Notes under the pieces: generated by a model
The model's input: only the letters and a program-made list of their open reading frames with translations
Database searches by the model: none
Told to the model about the DNA's origin: nothing
Part shown: positions 42,924 to 52,900 of the stretch, piece after piece
How positions within the stretch are numbered: position 1 is the first letter of the stretch
Layout: each line of letters starts with the position of its first letter
Assembly: GCA_910586555.1 (NCBI GenBank)
Contig: CAJUJY010000017.1
Span: 1 to 56,113 of the forward strand
Direction of reading: 5' to 3'
DNA length: 56,113 nucleotides
Origin: an uncultured Lachnospiraceae bacterium
GTDB taxonomy: Bacteria; Bacillota; Clostridia; Lachnospirales; Lachnospiraceae
Made by a program: the position numbers and the translations under genes

Positions 42924-43625
42924 TTAGACAGACTTGGCAAATAGTTTTCTTTTTTTTGTCTTATTTTCTTCTTTTTTCTTCTTTTTTGACACTATATGCC
43001 CCCTCTCATTGCTTACAGCCGCCTCTGGCATTTCACGCCTTACTTCCTCCAGTATCTGTTTTAAAAGTTCCATCTGCTTGTCCTGTATCTCCTCCTTCTC
43101 CCTCATCATATAATCTATCTCCTTCATAATTTTTGTACTTACTGCTTCATATATCCGTTGTTCAGATGCTGTTTCATTTTCATTAACAATACGTGAAACC
43201 ATATGTTTTAACATATTTTCAAACTGTTTCATCTTCTCTTCACTGCTTTTTTTTGCTGGCTGTGAATTTCCATGCCTTGCTGATTGCAGCGGAACTACAT
43301 TCTTATCTTGCACTTCTTCCTCCCTTAAAACCTGCTGGTTTAACTCTTCCCTTAACTGGTACACTTCCTGCGGGCTCATATCACGGACCCTTGCAATATC
43401 AGGCATAAGAAGCTTTATTGCCTTAAGCTGGAATCCCTGCTCCTTTAAATCCTTTATAGTTTTAAGCGCCTGTATATCACTTTCTTTATAAAATCTGTGT
43501 CCTTTCGCATTTCTTTCAATCGGAAGCATTAATTCTTCTTCCCAGTACCTTAATACGTGGTTTTCAACTTCCACCTGCCTGGATGCGTCCGAAATACTAA
43601 ATCTCTTTTCCATACTAATAACCAT
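42924..43625 (-). CDS. MerR-like DNA-binding protein with coiled coil
   Basis: A 233-residue protein. Residues 5-75 form a MerR winged helix (FSISDASRQVEVENHVLRYWE, then HRFYKESDIQALKTI). The remainder is a long helical region (REELNQQVLREEEVQ) and a second coiled coil, ending in a very basic tail (SKKKKKEENKTKKRK). The build is closer to RacA- or DUF3967-type chromosome-binding proteins than to a metal sensor. The start is ambiguous: 43625 follows AGGAAAGG closely, 43613 gives the MEKRFSIS form. It is 24 bases downstream of the membrane protein gene. Confidence 0.75.
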   Translation of the reverse strand: MVISMEKRFSISDASRQVEVENHVLRYWEEELMLPIERNAKGHRFYKESDIQALKTIKDLKEQGFQLKAIKLLMPDIARVRDMSPQEVYQLREELNQQVLREEEVQDKNVVPLQSARHGNSQPAKKSSEEKMKQFENMLKHMVSRIVNENETASEQRIYEAVSTKIMKEIDYMMREKEEIQDKQMELLKQILEEVRREMPEAAVSNERGHIVSKKKKKEENKTKKRKLFAKSV

Positions 43626-43649
43626 GCCTTTCCTGCCTTGCCTTGTTTT

Positions 43650-44309
43650 TTAATCCGCTAAGTATTCCTCCACAAACTCTTCAAAAAGCCTGAGATCTTC
43701 TTTTGAAGCAGCAGCTTCATCCTGCTGTTCTTTCTGTCCGTCATTTTCAAAATACTCATTCTGGTATTTCTTCTCTTCTTCAGGGTGGAGATATTCCTTT
43801 TCGAGTTTAGGCTGTAGCACATTTTCAAGGTAATCTGTCATTTGTAGTTTTAAAAGCCTGTACTTCCTATGTATCTGGAATAACATTTCTGATGTTACAA
43901 GCAGAGCTATAACAGCAACTGCTGACAGGCTGGCCAAGGCATACCATTCATAAGGCATATGGAAATAAACACCAAGAAGCAGGCATGAAGCCAATACTAT
44001 AATTACAGCAGTAATGCCATAAATACCTGCATTCTTCCATCCTTCTGCTGAAATGCCAAGAAAACGTATATTATACATGCTCTTGTCCACAATGCATTTA
44101 ATATTGTGTATTTCACGTTTCAGCTTATATGAAGCAGTAATTTTACCTGCCAGTACTTTCATATGTTTATTCTGGGTATTCCCCATCTGTTCCGCCTGGC
44201 AGATAAGCTTATAGTATACTATAGCTGCAATGCTTTTCATCACAATCGTAAGGCAGCCTATAGCTGCCATTGCAAAGACCATATAATAATCCTGCAAAAA
44301 CTGTTTCAT
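43650..44309 (-). CDS. Membrane protein of unknown function
   Basis: A 219-residue protein with three likely membrane segments (about 9-32, 95-113 and 122-142), an amphipathic stretch between the first and second, and an acidic C-terminal tail (EEKKYQNEYF, ending EEFVEEYLAD). No family recognised. It is co-transcribed with the MerR-like protein. The pair might form a membrane-tethered DNA-binding unit, which is only a guess from the order. Confidence 0.7.
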   Translation of the reverse strand: MKQFLQDYYMVFAMAAIGCLTIVMKSIAAIVYYKLICQAEQMGNTQNKHMKVLAGKITASYKLKREIHNIKCIVDKSMYNIRFLGISAEGWKNAGIYGITAVIIVLASCLLLGVYFHMPYEWYALASLSAVAVIALLVTSEMLFQIHRKYRLLKLQMTDYLENVLQPKLEKEYLHPEEEKKYQNEYFENDGQKEQQDEAAASKEDLRLFEEFVEEYLAD

Positions 44310-44639
44310 AGTATTCCTCCATTCTGCATATACTATTTAACTGTTCACTACAGCTTTCTTTATATTAAATCTTAAATACATAATTTAACAGTATCCTTTA
44401 TGTACTATATAATTCCCTGTTCCGGCACCATAATACATAATATGCTTCTTAATGTCCTGTTTTGATATATTCTGCTGTTTTTTGCAGATAGGCGGGGTTA
44501 TATGGCGCAGAGTTTATGCCTGGGTTAAAAAATAATACAGGTTTAACTTTAATATACCATAAGATAAATAGCTGGATAATTTTTATATTTTTTGTTAGAA
44601 TATATTCTGGTGTCTTTTTCTAAAGAATGGAGGTTACAT
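44310..44639. other. Divergent intergenic region
   Basis: 330 bases between the divergent membrane protein and rhomboid genes. A TAGAAT-like -10 near 44596 could serve the rhomboid gene but has no good -35. No gene or stable structure was found. Confidence 0.45.
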
Positions 44640-45710
44640 ATGTATAATGAAATTGCATCTGTTTTTAACCAGATGGGATATGCACAGCTTAAACTAAATG
44701 TGGAAGAACCACATGTAAATGTAAAACTGGTTGGAAATGGCATGTCCCCGGAAACTGAAGGGTATGTTATAGTTACATTAGATGAAACTTCTGGCATAAA
44801 ATATACAGAAGAACAGTTCAGGCATATTTCCTGGCAGATAAGGGAATTTCTGGTACACAAAGGCTGCCACCTGTACCATTTTTTATATATTTTTATCAGT
44901 AAAAATACTACACCTCCTTTTAATTTGCAGAATACAGGTGAATGTTTATGGCGGATAGATCCAGTAAACCTTAAGCTTATAGTATATGGCAATGCCCTTC
45001 CAATGTATACAGGACTTAAGAAACCTATAGAAGAATTTCTTATGTCCTGCAATATGCCTGGCAACACAGCGCATAATCCATATAATAATTATACACAATA
45101 TAATAATGTACTGGCAGCACATGCTAATATGACCCTGGTTATTATTAATATTATTATTTTTATAATAACAGACTTTATAACCCCGTTAGATAGTGGTTCT
45201 TCATTAACGGACAAGGGTGCACTTTCATGGGAACTTGTTATTAACTGGCATGAATATTACAGGATATTTACATATATGTTCCTTCATGCCGGCCCAGACC
45301 ATATATTTAATAATATGGTTGTACTGTTGTTTATTGGAAGCTATATTGAACAATATGCTGGAAAGATAAAATATTTAATTATTTATTTTTCATCAGGCAT
45401 TATTGCAGGGTGTGCTTCAATGGTTTATAATATGGTTGAATATAACTATACACAGTCTGTTGGTGCATCAGGTGCAATATTTGGCTTAATGGGCTCCCTG
45501 CTTTGTATAATACTTGCAAACCGCCATAATACACAGGAATTTGGCCTCCGCCGGGTTTTATTTATGGTATTTTTAAGTTTATATGGTGGCATTACAAGCC
45601 AGGGTGTTGACAATGCTGCACATATTGGCGGATTTTTAGGCGGATTTTTAATAACTTGGTTTATATTAGCTTTTACTGGTAATTCTAAGAGAAAGGCAGG
45701 AATGAATTAA
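44640..45710 (+). CDS. Rhomboid-family intramembrane serine protease
   Basis: A 356-residue protein. An N-terminal cytoplasmic domain of about 155 residues precedes six or seven membrane segments. The rhomboid core shows FLHAGPDHIFNNMVV near 218, the catalytic Ser in SVGASGAIFGLMG near 283, and the His in DNAAHIGGFLGGF near 330. The ATG at 44640 follows GGAGG. An in-frame ATG 48 bases upstream has none. The stop overlaps the next start (TAATG), tying it to the flavodoxin-SCP2 protein. Confidence 0.88.
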   Translation: MYNEIASVFNQMGYAQLKLNVEEPHVNVKLVGNGMSPETEGYVIVTLDETSGIKYTEEQFRHISWQIREFLVHKGCHLYHFLYIFISKNTTPPFNLQNTGECLWRIDPVNLKLIVYGNALPMYTGLKKPIEEFLMSCNMPGNTAHNPYNNYTQYNNVLAAHANMTLVIINIIIFIITDFITPLDSGSSLTDKGALSWELVINWHEYYRIFTYMFLHAGPDHIFNNMVVLLFIGSYIEQYAGKIKYLIIYFSSGIIAGCASMVYNMVEYNYTQSVGASGAIFGLMGSLLCIILANRHNTQEFGLRRVLFMVFLSLYGGITSQGVDNAAHIGGFLGGFLITWFILAFTGNSKRKAGMN

Positions 45711-46708
45711 TGATAATTGTAAATATTTATTATGGTGGCAGAGGGCTTATTGAAGATCCTGCAAATTTTGTAATAAGTAAGTTAATCCAGGTTCTTGAAG
45801 AATTAAATGTACAAGTAAAAAAATATAATCTATATGAAGATATCCGCGGTATTTCTGTACTGCCATCAACTCTTAAAGATGCTAATGCAATAATACTTGC
45901 TGCTTCTATAGAATGGCTTGGCATAGGCGGGCTTTTACAACAGTTCCTTGACTCATGCTGGTTATATGGTGATAAGGAAACTATTAAACGGCTTTATATG
46001 ATGCCAGTTGCAATATCTACAACATATGGTGAAAAAGAAGCATATATAATACTGGTTAAGGCGTGGGAACTTCTTGGCGGCAAAGTATGTGAAGGCATAT
46101 CTGCATATGTAAATAATAACGTTGATTTTGAAACCAATTCTGATTATGCAAACCTTATAGAAAAGAAAGCAGAAAACTTTTACCGGGCTTTTTCTAAAAA
46201 AATAGTATCATTCCCGTCAAGCACTGATGCAGTACTTGATAATGTTGCACAGCCTAAATCAATAGTCCTTACACCACAGGAAAGCGAGCAGCTTTCAATG
46301 TATGTTTCCAATGATAAATATGTTAAAAAACAAAAAGCTGATATAAAGGAACTTTCACAGATGTTCCGGGGAATGATGGGCGATCCCTCACCTTATGATA
46401 AAGGCCCGTATATTGAAACCCTGGAGAACCACTTCCACCCCATGCCAGGTGTTGCGCTTTCGTTCTCCATAGAAATCGCTGACAAGGAGAGCACCCTTAT
46501 TATTGAAACTGACAACACTTCATTAAATTGTTATTATGGTGAAAAAGATAATCCTGATATTAAGGTCAGAACTACATCTAAAGTGTTTGACAAAATAGTT
46601 TCAGGTGAAAATACTCTTCAAAGCACATTTATGACAGGTGAACTTACAGCCAGGGGTGATTTTAAAATCCTAAGAATATTTGATTCGCTTTTCCAGTTTA
46701 AAAAATAA
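45710..46708 (+). CDS. Flavodoxin-like / SCP2-like fusion protein
   Basis: A 332-residue protein. Residues 1-175 resemble the flavodoxin/NADPH-dependent FMN reductase fold (VNIYYGGRG at the start, ANAIILAASIEWLGIGGLLQQFLD). After a linker with a Met-rich helix (QMFRGMMGDPSPYD), residues 235-332 resemble an SCP2 domain (DIKVRTTSKVFDKIVSG and STFMTGELTARGDFK), which usually binds lipids. The substrate is not known. Its coupling with the rhomboid gene suggests a membrane-lipid context, as inference. Confidence 0.7.
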   Translation: MIIVNIYYGGRGLIEDPANFVISKLIQVLEELNVQVKKYNLYEDIRGISVLPSTLKDANAIILAASIEWLGIGGLLQQFLDSCWLYGDKETIKRLYMMPVAISTTYGEKEAYIILVKAWELLGGKVCEGISAYVNNNVDFETNSDYANLIEKKAENFYRAFSKKIVSFPSSTDAVLDNVAQPKSIVLTPQESEQLSMYVSNDKYVKKQKADIKELSQMFRGMMGDPSPYDKGPYIETLENHFHPMPGVALSFSIEIADKESTLIIETDNTSLNCYYGEKDNPDIKVRTTSKVFDKIVSGENTLQSTFMTGELTARGDFKILRIFDSLFQFKK

Positions 46709-46738
46709 AATTTCTATTAGATATAAAGGAGGAACAAA

Positions 46739-47167
46739 ATGAATAAAAATATTGATGACAACTGTATTTTCTGTAAACTTGCAAATGGTATAATTCCTAC
46801 TGTCCCAATTTATGAAGATGATGATTTTAAAGTTATACTTGATACATCACCTGCTGCAAAAGGACATGCAATTATACTCCCTAAAACACATGCTGCCAAT
46901 ATATTTGAACTTCCAGATGAATACTGTGAAAAAATATTTAAAGTTGCCAAAAAATGTGGTGGTGCAATTAAAAATGCATTTAACTATGACGGGCTTAATG
47001 TATTGCAGAATAATGGGGAGGCAGCAGGACAGACTGTATTCCACCTCCATGTGCACCTTATACCACGCAATACAGATGACGGCATCACAATTAAATACGT
47101 TCCAGGTAATAACATGGATCAGGAACTGGCAACACAAACAGCAGAGAAAATTAAAGAATATATGTAG
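46739..47167 (+). CDS. HIT-family protein (Hint-like)
   Basis: A 142-residue nucleotide hydrolase/transferase of the histidine-triad family. Near the start are the CIFCKLANG cysteines, and the triad is QTVFHLHVHLIPR near residue 97. It probably hydrolyses AMP-linked adducts. GGAGG precedes the ATG, and it lies 30 bases after the SCP2 fusion gene, likely in the same operon. Confidence 0.9.
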   Translation: MNKNIDDNCIFCKLANGIIPTVPIYEDDDFKVILDTSPAAKGHAIILPKTHAANIFELPDEYCEKIFKVAKKCGGAIKNAFNYDGLNVLQNNGEAAGQTVFHLHVHLIPRNTDDGITIKYVPGNNMDQELATQTAEKIKEYM

Positions 47168-47239
47168 GGATTTAACTTCCTGTATAGTACAAAGCCAGGC
47201 CATATGGCTGTTTAATAAATATATATAATATAAGTAACA

Positions 47240-47484
47240 GATAATTTATAGTTATCCTGCATTGGGGCTGTGTATATACTAAAGGTTGTGTGCATGCAGC
47301 AGCTTTATATATTTTCTGTAGCAGGCACGTTCCCACTACGATAGGCGCACAACACTATAGTGTTAGCGGTGCTACACAACACTATAGTGTCAGCAGTGCA
47401 TAAAGCCTGTAAAAACCGGGCCTAAGCACTGGCGGCGCTATAGTGCCTTTTACAGAAAATATATAAAACTGTCTGCATGTTACT
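47240..47484. repeat. Inverted-repeat element with a palindromic core
   Basis: The left arm (47240-47343) is the inverted copy of window positions 1-113. The core (47344-47447) carries three CTATAG palindromes: AACACTATAGTGTT at 47351-47364, ACACTATAGTGT at 47379-47390 and GGCGCTATAGTGCC at 47434-47447. A fragment of the arm in opposite orientation follows at 47451-47480. The outermost part of that arm is found only at 48015-48032, so the right arm is interrupted by about 530 bases. Confidence 0.75.
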
Positions 47485-47830
47485 ACTTTCCGTGGGAGGA
47501 TTAACATTTGTCTTTTATATATGTTTACTTAAAAATTTTAAATATACATATATGGTTTTTGTATTTATTGTATAAGAACAAAATATGCAGCATCTATTAA
47601 CTGTTATTTATAATAATAATTAATTTATTTGTAAAATCTTTCTGGATTGGTATTTTTTCCACAAAATTTAAACCATATGAAAAATTTTTATATGAAAAAT
47701 TTTTATGTCCCATGTAAAAGGTATATCTTATACTGTTATTAAGTGCTGCCACGTATGCAAATGTAGCATAATACCTTTAAACCAGATAAATCCACAGGAA
47801 ATATTCCTATAAGCTGCCAAAACGTATATT
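47485..47830. other. Intergenic stretch before the rod-like RNA
   Basis: AT-rich, with a 15-bp unit (ATATGAAAAATTTTT) repeated twice in tandem at 47675-47704. A TATACT-like box near 47730 could be a -10 for the structure at 47831, but no convincing -35 was found. No gene seen. Confidence 0.4.
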
Positions 47831-47979
47831 ACCTGGCCAAAGGCCAAATGTAATCCTAAAAGGCAACTGTACGGGACCGCCGACGTTTAAACCTGGTATT
47901 TCCAGGTTTTACGCGCCGTTGCGTGAACCCGTCCAAGCGGAAGCGGGTTGCCTGTAGGATTACTTTGGACTTGCCAGGT
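47831..47979. ncRNA. Candidate rod-like structured RNA, unassigned family
   Basis: This 149-base segment folds back on itself. ACCTGGC (47831-47837) pairs with GCCAGGT (47973-47979), CCAAA with TTTGG, GTAATCCTA with TAGGATTAC, AGGCAAC with GTTGCCT, and ACGGG with CCCGT. An apical AAACCTGG/CCAGGTTT hairpin lies close to the midpoint. A local AACCCG/CGGGTT helix competes with the main stem. It is GC-richer than its surroundings and lies between convergent genes, so it is not a leader. The shape recalls 6S or SRP RNA but the diagnostic motifs of those are absent. The strand is undecided. Confidence 0.5.
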
Positions 47980-48073
47980 AGTAACATTCTAGCCTCTTAT
48001 TTAAAATAAACCGTGGATAACTATAAATTATCTTTTGTTTATATATAATTTAAAATTTATAACCCAGACATAA

Positions 48074-48553
48074 TCAGGCCATAAATCCCCTTGACCTTTC
48101 ATTTACATTCATAAAAACTTCGTCTAGTTTTCCTTTCCCATATGTAAGCCCTGCATACACCTGCTGTGTATTCTGCATAACTGCTTCTGATTTATCCTGT
48201 TTTGCCACTTCCAAAAATGCACTATGCAGGCTTTCCATAACCTTTTTTATCTCATTAAAACCAGATGGTTCACGCCTTGTAATTGCTGTTACCAGAAGCC
48301 CGTTGACATACCTGTATAAACTTGCAAGGTTATATGAAATCCCATAATGGAAGTCTAAGCTTCTTTTAAGTTCACATACACATTCCTGTGCTTTCCTTAA
48401 ATGTTTTACAGCCCTGTCCCTGTCACCATTATTAAATGCCTGCCCTGCCATATCCATACTATAAGAAAAAAGTTCATAAACTATAACCACAAGGCCGCTT
48501 TTATTTGCCTGGGAAATACGGGCTGTATATGCCCTTAACAGTTCCTTGTCCAT
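48074..48553 (-). CDS. fliS: Flagellar export chaperone FliS
   Basis: A 159-residue, mostly helical cytoplasmic protein. The pattern LLRAYTARISQANKSGLVVIVYELFSYSMD, here shortened, and DRAVKHLRKAQECVCELKRSLDF is that of FliS, which caps the C-terminus of flagellin before export. It is slightly longer than the usual 125-135 residues. It lies 19 bases downstream of flagellin with AAAGGGG as ribosome site, the expected partner arrangement. Confidence 0.85.
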   Translation of the reverse strand: MDKELLRAYTARISQANKSGLVVIVYELFSYSMDMAGQAFNNGDRDRAVKHLRKAQECVCELKRSLDFHYGISYNLASLYRYVNGLLVTAITRREPSGFNEIKKVMESLHSAFLEVAKQDKSEAVMQNTQQVYAGLTYGKGKLDEVFMNVNERSRGFMA

Positions 48554-48572
48554 AAACCTGAAGACCCCTTTC

Positions 48573-49937
48573 CTATATTCCCTGTAACAGGTTCATAATT
48601 TCTTGTGGCTTGTTATTTGCCTGGGAAAGCATGGAAGTAGCTGCCTGTGTTAATACATTAAGCTGTGTATACTGTGTCATCTCATCTGCCATATCAGTAT
48701 CAATAATACGTGACATTGAGTTAGTCATATTATAGCTTGCTACATCAAGGCTTGATGCTGTGTCTTCAAGACGGTTTGCATAAGCACCAAGTTCTGAGCG
48801 TGTTGCTGAAACCCTTGCAATAGCTACATCAACAGATTTAATCGCCATATCTGCATTATGTTGTGAACATACATTTATAAGGCCCTGGCCGTTAAAATCA
48901 CGTAATGAAAGTGTATTGCATGATACCTCATCAAAGTTCATGTTAAGCATCTGGTTTTCATTACCGCCAATCTGCATTCCCATATATCCTGCATCATATA
49001 CTTTTAATGTAACTTCCTGGCCTTCTGTTGAACCTGCTGGTGTTTCAGATGGTACTTCAAGCAGCATTTCAAAACCGCCGTTATCTTTAATTGTAATATG
49101 GCTTCCATCTGTTGATATTTTAGCATTTTCTGTAAAACCATCACCAAGTGTTATTGCTACATCAGAACCCATAAATAACTGGTTTGGCTCACTTGAAGAA
49201 TTTCTTACAAGTATCTGCTGGTTAGCACCTGCTGCCCTTGTTGTCATACTAAATGAAGTTCCTGAAAATTCCACATCCAAATCCATTTTGCTGCATACAT
49301 CAATTATTTTACTTGAAGCAGACTCTTCTGTATCATCTGCGGATATTTCTATAGTTGTATTATTAATATATAATGTGCCAGGTATTGTAAATTCAACATC
49401 TTCAGCAACTGCTGGCTGTGGTGCAGCATCTACACTGAACTGGTAATCCCCCTTAGGGACTTCTGTTGATACTTTAAGTGCCTGTATGCCATCTATATTG
49501 CTTGTAATTGTCCTTGCTGATGAACCATCAAGAAGCCCTTTGCCATTAAATTCTGTAGTACTTGAAATACGGTCTATTTCATCAAGAAGCTGGTCTATTT
49601 CATTCTGTGAAGCCGCACGGTCATCTACAGTATATGTATCATTAGCATTCTGTACAGTAAGTTCCCTTATACGCTGTAATATTGCAGCAACCTCATTTAA
49701 TGCACCATCTGCGGTCTGGACAATGGACTGTCCGTCTTCTGCATTTCTTCCAGCCTGGTCTAATGCCCTTATCTGTGTACGCATTTTATTTGATATTGCA
49801 AGACCTGCTGAATCGTCCCCTGCCTTTGTAATCCTGTATCCTGAACTTAATTTTTCAAGGCTTGAAGAAACCCTTCTTTCATCTTTCTTTAAATTTACAT
49901 TTGCTATCTGTGCTGTTACATTATGGTTTATTTTCAT
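48573..49937 (-). CDS. fliC: Flagellin
   Basis: A 454-residue flagellin. The N-terminal D0/D1 helices are intact (MKINHNVTAQIANVN, LEKLSSGYRITKAGDDSAGLAIS split here, RTQIRALDQAGRNAEDG), as is the C-terminal part (ATRSELGAYANRLEDT, TQAATSMLSQANNKPQEIM). The middle (about 150-350) is a variable surface domain. AAAGGTGG precedes the ATG. It lies 20 bases after the large FliK-like gene, so it can be read from the same transcript as well as from its own promoter. Confidence 0.94.
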   Translation of the reverse strand: MKINHNVTAQIANVNLKKDERRVSSSLEKLSSGYRITKAGDDSAGLAISNKMRTQIRALDQAGRNAEDGQSIVQTADGALNEVAAILQRIRELTVQNANDTYTVDDRAASQNEIDQLLDEIDRISSTTEFNGKGLLDGSSARTITSNIDGIQALKVSTEVPKGDYQFSVDAAPQPAVAEDVEFTIPGTLYINNTTIEISADDTEESASSKIIDVCSKMDLDVEFSGTSFSMTTRAAGANQQILVRNSSSEPNQLFMGSDVAITLGDGFTENAKISTDGSHITIKDNGGFEMLLEVPSETPAGSTEGQEVTLKVYDAGYMGMQIGGNENQMLNMNFDEVSCNTLSLRDFNGQGLINVCSQHNADMAIKSVDVAIARVSATRSELGAYANRLEDTASSLDVASYNMTNSMSRIIDTDMADEMTQYTQLNVLTQAATSMLSQANNKPQEIMNLLQGI

Positions 49938-49957
49938 CTATAATACCACCTTTCATA

Positions 49958-52900
49958 TTAATTATTTATGCCTTTTTCTATATTTTTTATTATTTCTGAA
50001 ATATAACATGTTGCAATTTTTGCTGCTTTATACAGGCTGGCTGTAGATGCATTACTGCCTAAGTCCGTCTTTTCACCAGGAATACTGCTATTTGCCCTTC
50101 CAAGGCTTAATGATATATTTTTAACTTCAAAACCAGCATCTGCAAGGCCATTCTTTAATTCCATGCTTCTTTCTTTAAATGCTTCATAACATTCCCTGCT
50201 GTTACATGTTACCAGTCCTTTTACTGTGCCATCTGATATTTTAAATTCTGCGGATATATTTAAATGTAATCCTGGCTCCCCATCTGTATTTTCTGCATAA
50301 ATCTTTACCTTGCCTTTATCTTCCTGTCCGCTTAATATAGTTACATTCATGTTTGTAACTGTGCCACCAGCAATTACAGGTATATCATAACTTCTTCTGC
50401 CTGCCATCATGCCGTGTAACTGTATTCCCCTGCCAAGTGCTTTAAGCTTCATAAGTTCATCAGATGTAATTCCAGGTTCACAATATGACCTTGAAAGAAT
50501 CTCTTCCATATACTTCCTTGTCTTTTCACACTCTGCTTCTATGCTTTCTTCGGAACCAAGTGCTTCTGCCATATTGTCTGCTGTTTCTTCAAATTCTTTT
50601 TTCTCTTTTTCCCCTAAAATATTCCTTCTGCCATAACAGTCTTTTACAGGACTGTAGCCTTCTTTAATCATCTGTATTGCTGCCCCTAAAGATGCAACTG
50701 TAACAGGTATCTGCATATTAGAAAGATAGATGTCTGCTTCCGCACGGTTCTGCATCATATCACGTACTTCTTCCGCCTGTTTATCATAATATTCCCTCAT
50801 AAGTTTGTTTTCTGGTGACCGTGCTTTCATCTCTTCTGCGAATTTTTCAAGTGAAGTATCAAGGATTTTTTCCATATCACCATCTGAAATTTCATTAACA
50901 CTGTCAGGTGTAATACTATCTATTGCCTCCGAAACAAGCCCCTGGTAATACCTGCTGCCATTATCTTGGCCACTATCCCTGTTATCAGGGTTAAAACCGC
51001 TGTCAATCTGCATGGTTACTGGTTTTGTATGGTATACAAGCTCTTCAAGCCTGCCATAATTATTATCAATCTCTACATCAATTCCTTTTCCATTAATGCC
51101 CCTTACAGCAGAAAGAAGGTTTCCAAGTGTCATTTCCCTTTTGCTTTGTATAACAGCACCAATCGCAGCACCATCAGTTTTTTCTATATTATTAAGCAGC
51201 CTGTAGACACCTATATAACCGTCCCTTTCCTGCTCTGTAATTGCATTGCTTCTTTCTAACTGCCATAAATACCTGCTGTATTTTTCTTCTGGTGTAACCC
51301 CTTTTTCCCCGGCAATAACTTTAAGTTCCCTGTCAAGTTCTTCTATTGACTTATTAAGAGGGTTACTGCCCTTCCTTATAATATCAAGTACAACAGATGG
51401 TTTCATATTGTCAATTATCCTGTTAAGGGAAGCATCATAATCTTTAACAGCATTAATATTATCCTCTGTAATCTCCATGCTGTTATAACCAAGAATCCTT
51501 ACTGCCCTTTCATTAGCTTTTGTATCTTCAAGCCCAAGGCTTTGTAAAATACCAGGCACACTTTTCTGGAATGCTTTTTCGATGGAATCACCAAAATTTT
51601 TATCAGGCTCTGTTGCAACCTTTTCATAAATTTCCATAAACTGGTTCTTATTTGCTGTTTCACTTACAGCAGCAGCATGGAGTTCATTAAATGATATAAG
51701 GTTCATCTGCCTTATGCCCATTCCAATTACTGATGCAGGCGCATTTGCAATATCTGATGTTTTCTGTAAAGCCTCCTGCATAAGCCCAAGTTCCTTATCT
51801 GCCATATCTGCTGTTATCCCAAACCTTGACATATAATAGGCATTTTCTATGTCCCTTAACTCTTTTACAATATTTTCAAGAGGTGCAGTTTCTATATTTA
51901 TGCCTTTTCCTGCCATTATGCCAACTGACTGTATTGTCATCTTAAGGCATATTTCTGCTATATTCTTTTTAGCTATAACTGCCTGTATCTCCTGTTCTGA
52001 CATTCCATCTATAATATTTTCTGGTATTACTGCCGTATTATTGTTTCCATTGTCTTCATTCTGCATGCCAGCCTGTTTTAAGAGGGCAAAGTTAAGTTCC
52101 TGCATGCCATTATCTGCCATTATTTTAATAGCAGTAATTATATCCCCGTCATTTACAGAATTAAATCCTTTAATTATATCTCTTGCAATAATAAACTGTG
52201 ATGTATCAAGAAGCGCCTGTTCTGCTTTGTTTCCTGCTGCCATTGCCTGTACAATCTGTACAAGTGCTACATCAAGTGTCATATTGTCCTTAATGCCACG
52301 CAGTACATCAAGCGTCCTTAAATTATCTATTGTTACCGGCAGGTCATTAGCTAAAAGCCACTTTGCATCATCTGCTGCTGTCTGTTTATTAAGCCCTGCA
52401 ATATCTATAATATCAAAAATCTGCCCCTTAAGCTGTTCCCAGGCCTCTTCATCATATACAGATAAATCATATGCATCGCTTCCTGAATACTGCCCGTGGT
52501 ATATATTTTCAATAGTAGGGGACATTCCTTTGCTTATTATATATGATTTTGCATTATCAGACATAAGCCTTGCAGTCTGGCTCATATTAAGGGCTGAAAC
52601 TACTCTTGATATATTTTCAAGTGTAGCAGGTATATCTGCATCACGTAAAATCTGTGCAATTTGTGACTCACTTTTCTGGTCAAGGAAGCCTTGTTTTTGT
52701 ATATTTTCAAGCCCTTCTTTTAGCTGCCTGCACAGTTCTTTATTGCTTTCCTGGTAAAACGCTTTCCATTCTTTTTGTTCTTTTACCTTCTGTGCAGCAC
52801 GTTCAAGGCTTTCTTCATCACAGTTTTCTATACTTCCTTCTTCCTTTTCTATACTTGCATAATCTTCACCTGTAAGGATTGCTATATTTTTAATTGCTTC

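Noticed and set aside
47831..47979. Assignment of the rod-like segment as SRP RNA or tmRNA
   Set aside because: The SRP GGAAGCAGCC-type loop and the tmRNA tRNA-like ends are absent on both strands.
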